NCBI GenBank assembly: GCA_017893485.1 | Contig: CM030365.1 | Coordinates: forward strand, 27,736,289 to 27,800,288 | Origin: Hemerocallis citrina | Taxonomy: Eukaryota; Streptophyta; Magnoliopsida; Asparagales; Asphodelaceae | Length of the DNA: 64,000 nucleotides | Direction of reading: 5' to 3' | Shown: positions 54,373-64,000 of the stretch, piece by piece | Layout: every line of letters starts with the position of its first letter | How positions within the stretch are numbered: the stretch's first letter is position 1 | The notes under the pieces: model-generated | What the model was told of the DNA's origin: nothing | Seen by the model: the letters and a program-made list of their open reading frames with translations, nothing else | Database searches by the model: none | Made by a program: the position numbers and the translations under genes

Positions 54373-56222
54373 TTATTGGAATTACGCGATTTTGCATTCT
54401 ATAGAAAGCTAGGAATGTCTACTACAACTTCCTAGTTGATCACATCCTAAAATTCATTCATTAAACTACTAGAATACTCCTATTTCTCATCAGGTGTACA
54501 CAGGAAATAAGTTTCTCCACAAAAACAAGGTCTTTTTATTAGGATTGGTTCTGTCCCAAACATAGAAAAATCATATCTATCAAATCCCAAACTGAAATTG
54601 CATGATTCAAGATGGTTTGGAAATCAAAGGCTCTCTACTACAAATCTCTAGTTGATCATTATTCCAGATTCTCAACACATAAATCCAGAATTTCACAAAT
54701 TCACTAACTAGTTAAAATCTGAACTGAACTGAATATGCTGTAGTCAAAAATCAATATCGATTCAACCATACCTCCAAATACTATAAAACAGAAGATTCAA
54801 GAAATAAACTTATCCAAATTCATTTATCCCAAAAATCTTATCAATTTTCAAAATACTCAAGGATTTATACCCTTTTGAATTTAGTAGAAAATCAGTTCTG
54901 TTTTTCAGGCACTGTGCAAACACTCTCTTGCAATACAATTTTTAAAGAGCTTCAAGGGATGTATAACAATTCTGAAACTTTAGAAACATGATCTAGAAAC
55001 ATAGAAGATGCTATACAAAAATTCTCATTGTCAAATTCTATACCCAAAAATAATTAAAATTGTTTGAACTTCAGCTTGAAATCTGGACAGAGCCAGTTTG
55101 CCATCTCAACCAGTCGACCAAATGAATTTTTGTAGAAATATCAAATAAATTCTGAAAAATATGATATTCGATACTAAGGTTGTTAACACATTTAAGAATC
55201 TCTAAAAAAAAGTTTGAGCTCAAGATACTACACCAATTCCAAGATACGAATTTTCAAACATCATTCTAAAATCAGAAAATAGCCAGTTTTGCCCTTGCTC
55301 ACTGTTTTGAAATGAAGCACTTGCTTGAGCTATCTAATGAACTACGAAAATTATGAGATAAATTGAATATGCTCCAAACTCATAGTACCACATGCCACAC
55401 AAAAAAATTAGGCCTAGATTCAATGCTATTTGCAAGTTAGAAATTCTCTAATTTTAACACCATACCACAATACATTCATATATAACCAAGGCATCGATTC
55501 TACTACCTACAAACATTTGTTTGTAATTTTCCAAGCATGCAAACATCCTATTAAGCTATTATTAGCATTCCACACAACATCATAATCAAAAATAATAACA
55601 TTGGAGTTGAGAGAACACCCACAAATTTGATTGAAGAATCTTCAAGCTCCATGCTCATGAAAGCTTCTTCTCCTCCTATTGCTCAACTTCTACTCTTGCT
55701 CCAAGAACCTACAAGCAAAATCAAAAACCCTCTTCCTCTCGTTCTTTTCTCATCCTATGAAGAAAGTAGTAGAAGAAGATGGAGAGTAGAAGAAGTAGAA
55801 GAAGATGGAGGTGAAGGTTTTTAGGTGAAAAATAAGATGGAGATGGGGTGGAATTGGGTTTCGGCCAGGGAAGAGGGGGTGGGTTCCTTTTGCTACCGAA
55901 ATGGGAAGGAAAGAGAGAGAGGATAGGTCAGTGGATGAGAGGGGGAGAGGAAATGAGATAAGGAGTAGGGATTTTGACACTTAAATCCCTGGAAGTTTCA
56001 AGTATTGCTTGAATTTGTTTGCACTAGGAATAAATCTCCACCCTAGGTTATCATTAAGATGAGACATGAAGAGTTATGATTTGGTGTGAGTCTTTCACAC
56101 CACTACAATAATATATATATATATATATATAAAATAAATGTGTATGTATATATATACATACATATACGTAAAAAAATGCATACAAGTATTCATGTACATA
56201 CATCATATACAATCCAATCAAA

Positions 56223-56281
<59 letters not shown>

Positions 56282-56560
56282 CATACTTACAAATAAAATA
56301 TTATTTGTACCATATAAGAATATGTTTTAATAAAATACTATTTGTCCCAAAGATTGTCTCGTTAAAACAATTGGGACAATACAGACAATTTAATTGAGAA
56401 GACATCTCGAATATACCTCATCTGGTTCAGAATATATAATATATCTGAAAATTCCTCAATTAAAGCTAATAACCATGAAAAATATATAATCACGTGCAAT
56501 TCTCAGACGTGCACGGATTAATATGCAAAATGTTTATTTACTATTTTGCAGGGTGTTACA
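54373..56560 (-). repeat. Right part of solo LTR D
   Basis: D sequence resumes after E with ACTTCCTAGTTGATCAC and CTCTAGTTGATCATT units (54429 and 54648), the reverse complement of the 189-bp module. The 55620-55900 block (TTTCGGCCAGGGAAGAGG on the plus strand near 55859) is the R/U5-like region seen also in B. No gene is supported, including the 65-codon frame at 55627. Confidence 0.7.
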
Positions 56561-57029
56561 AAAAATTTGGTTTTCTTGAGGGAGTTTTTGCAATAAAGTC
56601 CCTATACAAACCCAATTTGCATTATTCAATTATTTACTCAAACTTTCCAATTATAATTCAATCAAATATGGATGAATACCTATCCTATAAAATCTCCACT
56701 GAAAAACCGGCCCCTAATATGGCTAACAAATTTAAAAAATTCAAATTTTACCACCAAACGACTTTTTTTTAAAAAAGTCCCATTCTTTCGAAATATTTAC
56801 GAACGTAGTTTCTCTTATTCAGAAAATCCAAAAAATTCAAATATATCCAATTATGAATAATAGAATTTATTTAGCAACTTGAATTCCAAAACTCGCATTT
56901 CAAAAAAATTTGAACATGTTTTGCATGTGCAAAACGATCATTTCACGGGAATTCAAAATAATTAGATAAATTCATTTAAAAATTATTTATTAATTCAAAA
57001 TATTGTATTTAAAATTATGGGGCATTACA

Positions 57030-57639
57030 GTCGTAAACTGATACTGTTTCTAAATCTGAATGTCATGGACGGTTAAATCTAATATGAATGGTTGTGATCA
57101 CTTCGATTGACCTGTAAAACAGCTTGAAACATTGGGGTTGGCCCCGGCGACGGACCCTCCGACGCCCAACTCAGAAAACTCTGAATATATTAAGAGTTTT
57201 ATGAGCGAAAATTGTGATTACCTAGTTTCTAAATAGGTCATATGGTATTTATATTCGCTATGGGGACTCGTTTCAAGATAGGAATTATCTTTACTTCCCG
57301 GTGTTCTGATAAGATTTGTTATCCTCTACCGTGTAAAGAGATGGAGTTATGAAGCTTCTCTTGATAAAGTGATAAAGATTTTAAACCCTCTATTATGGAT
57401 GTAGAGATAGAAGCAGTTATTCTTTAGAGATAGAGAATTTAAGATGACAACTTCGGATAAAGATGACATTCTTTATGTTGGGATGCTATGGCAACCCAGT
57501 ATGATAAGCCAATTTTGAGTTGTTCATAGCCTTCGATGAGTAGTTTGCCTCTTTAGAATGGTTTATAGAACTTATCAGAGCTATCGGGGACGTATGAACC
57601 TTACTCGGAGTTAAACGGAGTTTATCTGACTTTATAAAG
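57030..57639 (-). repeat. Tat-like LTR or UTR fragment
   Basis: CCCGGCGACGGACCCTCCGA near 57141 resembles the CCGGCG...CCGACG block of plant Tat-type LTRs. It carries short GATAAAGAT/TAGAGATAGA words. No frame or boundary is clear; strand is uncertain. Confidence 0.35.
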
Positions 57640-58970
57640 TGTAACGCCCCGATTTCCTATACCGGGAAACCGTGACATAAACCAGAATATTTTCCTTCAA
57701 TTACCCACAATACACAGAAAAATAAGAAAATTTATAACTTTTTTTTTAACACTAACGTATTACAAGTCCGAATGTTATAAAACTGCAATACATTACATCA
57801 ATGTTACAATAATGCCTTACAAGCACAAGTGTTACAACTTTCAATAAATTTACATCAGAGTACAATGAATAATAAATAATACTTGGTACTTCACTTGGAT
57901 GCTTCTTAACAATTAATAAATTACAATTGAAACAAGGATAACCAACACATATGACAATTGAAATAAAAACAACACTGCGCTCCTCGGGCCTTGAGTCCTC
58001 CTGAATCCTGCTCCTTTAGTTTTGCAATCCAGTACCTATTTGAGGGGGGACGTCTTTACATATACTGACGCTTAAGGGCTGATGACTAGCAGCGAATCTC
58101 AATTTAAACAAACAGATTGATGAAAAGAGAAATGTGTATATATATAATTGATGTGTCAGTGTATGCTATGACTTAGACTCTAATGCAAGATTAACTAATG
58201 CAGGGATGCACTTATTCTAATTCAATCAAGAATCTGGACTGTATGCAGCCCATAAATACATATGCCCATATCAAGCTATTTCTTTATATATCGGGATTTG
58301 AACCCGCGCCATAAATTCTACTCTTGCACTCAACTTGTTCCTGAAGATACAGCGTGATTAATGAGGTTGCTCTGAAATGGTCTAATCCCGCCATTTGCAG
58401 TCATATAGTGGTGTCTCTGTTTGCCACTATTTTCCGTTATACCAGACCTCACTCAAAAATCAGACGAACACTCAGAGTTTACTACAACACAGGCTAGCTC
58501 GAAGCATCCCCTGTGGCCCCTTTGCTCATAAACCGTAGTCTACGGCCTGTTCTCTTTCTCTGACATAGAACATATCAGAATTATGGGGGTCCATCCCCTA
58601 GTTCTGATAGGAAAACTTCCCTGTTCTTATCATGGCACTTCAGAAATCAATAGACGAGATACAGATCCCGTGTTCTCAACTCGTGAGAAGGCACAGACTG
58701 TATCCCTTTGACAGAAAGGGTACAATCAGTAATACCACCTAGTGTTGGCCTATAGGACATGTCAGATTATAAGGTATCACCTCTAATACCAACTCTTTCC
58801 ATTCGGCGAAGTAATAGATAGTTATGTAACAATAGTTCCAGTTACTATCATAACGATGTCACTAACCTTAAACAATCCGAGGAATGACAACAGTACTAAA
58901 AAAACATGCTAGGTCTTAAGTTAGACTTTGAAAGATAACTTTGCTAGGTGCTCAACCTAGACTTACCAGG

Positions 58971-61900
58971 TGTAACACCCCGTTTTGTACAATACCTGAA
59001 TATATGCATATGTGTATGTATATTGTTAGTATGCGTGCAATTGATTGTAGTATTATGGGTCGATTTTGCTATCGTGGTGGATGGTTAGGGCTACGGGACG
59101 GTTCTTGGAAGAGTTGCATTCCAAAGATGCACGAGAACGAGACGGACCGATACTAGTATAACCACTAGTTTTCGGCACGACGCACATGCAAATATAACAC
59201 GGTATGATACTACAGTGAATACAGGTTGCGTGCACTCGTTAAACCACTCGTCTCACACTCGTTGGAACTCGTTAAGGGCTATGTTGGGCAGCCAACATAA
59301 CAAGCACAAAACCAATGGGCTTGAGCCATGGTTTTGGTCTACAAACCACTTAGATCCTAAACCTACCCCCCCCCCCCCCCCCCCCCCCCCGCGTCAAATC
59401 CGGCCTACACCTCCCATCTCCTTCATTTCCCACTTCATTTCCTCCCTTTTGCTCTAGAAATTTCAGAAAGAAAACACCTCAAGAGAAGGAGGAGAGAAAG
59501 AAGAAGGAAGTGAAGAAGAAGGATCAAAAGGAGATTTCCAAGAGAAGAAGCTTGAAAAAGTTCCTTCCACTACTACAACCAAGGGTGGAAAGTTTCTCTA
59601 AACTTGAAATTCTTGTCTTTTAATTAATTTTGATTGCATGCATGTGTGCTAGAATGCTTAGCATTGATCTTCTAAAGGTTAGAAGTTGAAGTCAGAATTG
59701 AACTAGAAAGAATTGGTTCGGAGTACCATTTTGTGGATTTTTTCGAGAGCAAAATATGATGAATTAGACCAGGAAAATTAAAAGTGTATATTCATATATG
59801 TGTTAGAATCATTCATGATTTATTTCAGAGTTTTCTATGATCATTTGATATGCTAATAAAATCGTGAGATAGATATGTGTCGTAAGGCAGACTCAGAAAA
59901 AGAAAAACAGGATGGCTGATATTGTAGGAATGTTCGTGATTTATTAAAGAATGATATTGATCTGAAATTTTTATTCAATGTTCCTGAATGCATTTTGATT
60001 ATTTAAAAAAATCAGTAAATTATTTTGATGATTTTATAGACATGAGAAAAATCGTTCTATAACCAGTAGCTGATGTTGAATTAGAAAACTGGATGGTTTC
60101 TGTGCTAACTTGCAATAGATAGTACTCACTGTATGATTGGAATTTTGACATGAGGTCTTTTGCATAATGTTGGGTATGATGTCTAGTTACACCACCATAA
60201 ATTTTAGGTCATTTGGAAAAGTTTGCAATTTACTGTGATTTTGTGATTAAGCACTGTGCTGTTTTCAGCCAGTTTTGATACTCTGTAAAGATTGGGAATT
60301 TGAGACTTGTTAGAGGCACATTTTGAGGATTATGACCCAGTATAGAGTTGTAGTGAACACCTAGACCTTTCCAACAAAACTAATTTGAGGCAATTCCAAT
60401 AAATAGTTGAATTATTATGGTTTTTGTATGACTGGACAGAGAACTAGAGTAGAGCTGAGTGCTCTGAATTGGAGAGACCAATTGTGTGAATTGGTGTATC
60501 AATGATAGATGAGTGTGTTAGGGTGACTTAATGGTATAATTTGGACTCATGACCAACTAGAGAATTGTTGAGGACACCCACACCCTTCTGCAGAATTTGA
60601 GTTTGTGTCGTCTGATGAACGAGTAGAATTTTGTGTTAATGGTAAGGTGCAGCCCATGCACAGGAAGCACGCAGGTTGGAGCTTGAGAAGCTATTCCGAG
60701 GACTTAGATGGTTGAATCTATGCTCGTAATCAACTAGGAAGTTGTAGTCTAGGATCGTATCTTTCCAGGTTGGGCCCATACACTCCAATCGGAGTTGTAT
60801 CGATAAAGGGATGACCATTTTGAGATTCGGGCAGAAACCTGTAGGTCGCTTAGTCTGGGTTTGGACTAAGGGTTGTGAAAGCATTTTTCCCTTGTGTGTG
60901 AGCCGAGTCGGTGACTCGTGTCTAGGGATGGTTGATCTCTGTTATTGAGGTTGTTGATTCCCCGATTGGGATGTGTGACTCGAGTTAGTCACTAGGGTAA
61001 AGGATACCCTGCACCTATCAGGCCTATATTATTAGACTTCTGCCGAGCGTAGGACGTCCAAGCATGCCAGTGAGTGGCGCTCACGGGGCAGTTTTATATT
61101 TATAGCCGGGGTAGCGGCAGGCATAGGCCATGATGCTGGACGAGTCCAAGTCGGGGAAGGGGCGAACCGGACCGGTATCGCCAGGGGCCAGAGGTTGATA
61201 GGCAAGTGTGGAAGCAGTAATTCTTACCCGAAGACTTAGAGTAAGGTAGGGGTTAGAATGATTTATTAAGGGGTTGGGAAATTGCATTAGTCCTAGTAAA
61301 CCATAGTCGGTGTTGTATCTTCCAGTCGTAGGGATACGTTCTCGGCCGCTAATGGATTGCGTCCCCGGCTCGTATCTTGATCTGTTGATTCCTAAAGTTT
61401 TGCCAATGTAAAGTGCAGGAGGCCCAGAGGAATTGACCTCCCGCGGTGCTCACGTCCCTAACGCGCGGGTTTGTGTTTTATGTTTTGGTAGATATATGTT
61501 CATAACCCGGGCCAGCTGTGAACACGCATGCGAGAGTCCATAAGTGGACATATGAAACCAAGGGTCGTAAGGACCAGGTTCAACGCGGTTTCTAAGGAGG
61601 TCCGTGCGCGGGTACCAACTGGCGGTGACCACTTGGGCACTGCAGGGCAGAATTAGACCGATCGCTGCAATCTCCTTGGGCGACGGACAGTCTATTGGGA
61701 ACTGGAGTGTGTACAAGAGTAGGGTGCATGGCGAGGGTTCGAATCCCTATATTGTGGAGAAAGACGACTAGATTTGGGGGCGTATGTAGTATGGGATGCA
61801 TTCGTGCTTCAAAGTCTTGCTTGCATTAGAGTCAGGCATGTGAGTTTGCTGCATCTAGACTTAAGGTCATATCATAACACTGCACTAGAACTCGAATCCA

Positions 61901-62275
61901 CTAAATCCTTGTTTTGGCACAACACCTTTCTATTTTGCATAAACTATTAGTTGTGATTGAATTTTAGAGGATCGCTGTTATCACCAGCTTTGCCTCAGTC
62001 GAAGTACTGACGTTCCCCACCTTGTAGGTATCCGGAGCCGATCTACAGGTACCACGGAGCTCGAGTTGGTCCAAGGATCCAAGGGACATACACAAGTACT
62101 GTTAAATTGTTGTAAATATTGTAACTTCTATTTGGACATTGTAACCCTTGTAAATGTAACATTTATATGGAATAAAAGTTTTTAAATTTCCTGTACTTCT
62201 GTGATTTGGCTATTTTGAGGTTCTACTCCTGGAGTAGGGTCTCAGGTTCCCGGTATAGGGATTTGGGGTGCTACA
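58971..62275 (+). mobile_element. Solo LTR G with target duplication CCAGG
   Basis: TGTAACACCCCGTTTTG...TTTGGGGTGCTACA, 3305 bp, flanked by CCAGG at 58966-58970 and 62276-62280. It has no interior. Inside are a 24-base poly-C run (59367-59390), three ACTAGAGAATTGTTGAGGAC-like units (60344, 60554, 60728) and the GGGTTCGAATCCCTATAT / TATGTAGTATGGGATGCAT module (61735-61800). Frames inside are short and not credible. Confidence 0.9.
59367..59390 (+). repeat. Poly-C run (24 C)
   Basis: An uninterrupted run of 24 C residues just upstream of a CACCTCCCATCTCCTTC stretch that resembles the transcription start region of other LTRs here. Length is likely imprecise. Confidence 0.9.
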
Positions 62276-63105
62276 CCAGGATCACCAAGGATCCTGTTCA
62301 CAACTCATCGATCCAAGACTCTGGCAATACGAATTTATTCGCATGCTACTGCCCTAAACTTGGATTCCGTCTACACTCCTGGTCCGCAATCAACCTACAC
62401 CGGTTAAGATCTGATGGTGCACGAATGGTGACTCATTCACAGACCTGATGAGTAAAATAAATACACTCCTTGATGGTTGATGGCCCCTAGGGCAATGATA
62501 TCACCCTAGACGAGCACAACAAACTGTGTTCTAGCTAATAGGCTATATACGAGTAAACAAAACTCATACAAGCCAAATGAACTACGCATGAACAAACAAA
62601 CTACATACGAGCCAGGTGAGCTACGTACAAGACGGACCGATACTATTACAGAAATTATGAGCACAAGGAATACTTATTTCTCATAATCAAGTGCATGATT
62701 CAAACTACTAATAATTCACGACAGCTCTAGTTAACATGAACTAGAATTACGTGTATAAGCTTACTAACATGAACTAACATGCATGTTAAGCTTACTAATT
62801 TAACATACAAGATGAACTTTCAAAACTTAATCTTTTAACCATTTATAACTCTAGATGAAGAATACTCATAACCGATGCTATTATACTTATCAGAATCTAA
62901 CAAAATAGAACTTTTTGGAAAGGTGAGAACAACTACTACAACTCTCTAGTTGACAACCATCTCAGATTCAGTCAATAAGAGGTAGAAAAACTTCGAATAC
63001 TCTAAACAGTGAGCTTCAGCCAAAACGCCAGCTGCTGTCAACTTGTAAAGGTTACAACTTGATGAACACAAGAATATTCACATTTAGAAGCAATAATCTT
63101 ATTAT

Positions 63106-64000
63106 AAATGCACATGTAAAAGCTCTATATGTGGTATTTAACTCTTATTCTCTCTTTTCAATAGGAATAACCAAAAGCAGCAAAACGAAGCAGATTCCAG
63201 ACGAATACAGACTGAGAAATAATATACAGGGAACTGCAGAAGCAACAGTCGACTGGCTCTTCAGCAGTCGACCAGACAGAGAGTTTGCTAAGCCTTGGCA
63301 CAGTCGACTTCCCCAAACACCAGTCGACTTGACCGAGAAATCATGAAGCCACAGATGTCTCAGAGACCAGTCGACTTATATCCAAGGCAGTCGACTGGTA
63401 CGCGACGGAGTAAACAGATAAGATATTCGAAGATTCATCCAAATCTAATTTCAAATCTATCTGAATCCAGATTTGTGCAAATCAAATCTAGAGACTGGGG
63501 ATTTCTAAGAGCACGTGGTTAACAGATAAGGAAGGAAAGAAGAAAAGAGAAAGAAATAAATCATCAAATCAAACAGAGAAGGATTTTCCTGAAAAAGTGC
63601 AAAACCCTAATTCTCAGCCGTGTTCTATAAATATCAGAAAAGAAGCATTATCTAGCACTCTCGGTTGGCACTCTTCCAGGTTCCAAAACCACCGAATCAC
63701 AAGAGTTTCTGAGCGTTCAAGTCATCAACAGGGGCATTATTCTATCAACATCGAGGAAGGAGAGAGGAGATCCAGTATTCGAAGGCAGTCGACTGTGTGA
63801 CAGCCAGTCGACCTCATTGCCGGACTTCATTAGTTTATTTCTTCTCCTTCTATTCTTTTATGTTGATCATGTATTCAAACTTGTTGATTAATAAAAGTAT
63901 TATTATGTAGAACTAATTTCATAGTTGGGTAGATTGAAGCCGTAGTTATGTAGTGCTATATTCTTCTGAACTCTTCTATTTTACTTATTGATTGAATCCG
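63106..64000 (+). other. Unassigned sequence with AGTCGACT palindromes and a TATA-like box
   Basis: AGTCGAC motifs occur at about 63248, 63268, 63303, 63321, 63370, 63387, 63788 and 63805. CTATAAATATC (63627-63637) and AATAAAAG (63891-63898) look like a promoter and a polyadenylation signal some 260 bp apart, as in a short LTR or leader. Open frames at 63295-63522 and 63597-63800 are short, with no recognised domain. It runs off the window, so no identity is given. Confidence 0.4.

Larger units (their letters stand above)
45654..56560 (-). mobile_element. Solo LTR D (B-like family), split by element E
   Basis: On the plus strand it starts TGTAGCGCCTCGGATCC at 45654 and ends GCAGGGTGTTACA at 56560. 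Five A residues flank each side (45649-45653 and 56561-56565), a plausible target duplication, though low in complexity. Without element E its length is about 4.4 kb. It shares the B-family start (ATCCGTGACACAAACCAGAA versus the B end), the minus-strand CATCCCATACTACATACGCT module (46296-46318) and CTCTAGTTGACAAC units. Open frames inside it are short and not credible. A (TA)n tract is at 56223-56277 and another at 56108-56130. Confidence 0.8.
44560..57029 (-). repeat. Family F LTR, split by solo LTR D
   Basis: The LTR starts on the minus strand at 57029 (TGTAATGCCCCATAATTTTA), with a decayed TTTTGCATGTGCAAAA palindrome at 56919-56934, and is interrupted at 56560. It resumes at 45653 and runs left to about 44560. 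The two parts match different sections of the 426-3239 LTR (for example GTTTTTGCAATAAAGTCCCT at 56583 versus 1250-1263, and 44880-45060 versus 460-640). The left end is not defined. Confidence 0.65.
57640..63105 (-). repeat. B-family LTR H, split by solo LTR G
   Basis: TGTAACGCCCCGATTTCC at 57640 is the mirror image of the B LTR end, and the following sequence matches B in reverse (for example CAAGTCCGAATGTTATAAAA near 57764 versus 23340-23365). It is interrupted at 58970 by G and resumes at 62276 (target copy) / 62281, with a CTCTCTAGTTGACAACC unit at 62942. Homology fades near 63105. No target duplication can be assigned. It contains GGGATTTGAACCCGCGCC near 58301, the reverse of the B-box-like module. 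Confidence 0.7.

Noticed and set aside
56086..56397. 103-codon Tyr/Ile-rich protein
   Set aside because: It is translated (TA)n and (TATACA)n microsatellite.

Overview
This window looks like a repeat-dense stretch of a flowering-plant nuclear genome. I found no ordinary host gene. Almost every base that can be assigned belongs to LTR retrotransposons (Ty3/gypsy chromovirus-like, Ty3/gypsy Tat-like and a Copia-type solo LTR) or to integrated pararetrovirus DNA (Caulimoviridae, EPRV). Support comes from tRNA-iMet-type primer sites (TGGTATCAGAGCC), polypurine tracts, TGT...ACA LTR ends, 5-bp target duplications, gag zinc knuckles, retropepsin DTG, RT and RNase H motifs, integrase HHCC/DDE and a chromodomain. 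The species cannot be named from sequence alone.

Layout, left to right. 1-3239: 5' part of a minus-strand gypsy element (LTR at right, PR-RT fragment at left), whose LTR carries a Copia-type solo LTR (1328-2836, TSD CCATA). 3240-4513: an old, decayed EPRV piece (transactivator tail, as-1/TATA promoter, leader). 4514-15151: element A, a plus-strand chromovirus with 3.6-kb LTRs, a broken pol ending in a chromodomain, an acidic coiled-coil reading frame where gag should be, and a 3' LTR cut short. 15489-31623: element B, plus strand, about 5-kb LTRs but only about 1.2 kb of interior, non-autonomous. Its 3' LTR is split 6 bp before its end by element C (23482-31612, minus strand), which has 3.1-kb LTRs and a gag but almost no pol. 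31624-36440: LTR remnants.

About 36440-44285: a nearly full-length EPRV with a cavemovirus/solendovirus-like order: short non-AUG frame, CP-zinc finger-MP (plus an aspartic-protease-like domain), a second protease domain, RT-RNase H, transactivator, promoter, leader, an extra 187-aa frame, then the tRNA-Met primer site. It carries an in-frame stop, a frameshift and a changed RNase H active-site residue.

44560-57029: another gypsy LTR split by solo LTR D (45654-56560, TSD AAAAA). D is itself split by element E (47889-54367), a Tat-lineage non-autonomous element with 0.6-kb LTRs, a decayed gag and large tandem-repeat arrays in place of pol. 57030-64000: a Tat-like LTR scrap, a B-family LTR (H) split by solo LTR G (58971-62275, TSD CCAGG), and an unassigned stretch with AGTCGACT palindromes.

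The strongest themes are nesting up to three deep, readable from target duplications; non-autonomous elements with oversized LTRs; short modules shared by different LTR families (G-box palindrome, tRNA B-box-like module, a 189-bp repeat unit, AGTCGACT clusters); and an EPRV with two retropepsin-like domains. Boundaries without a target duplication or sister LTR are approximate. Similarity statements are by eye, not computed alignments.
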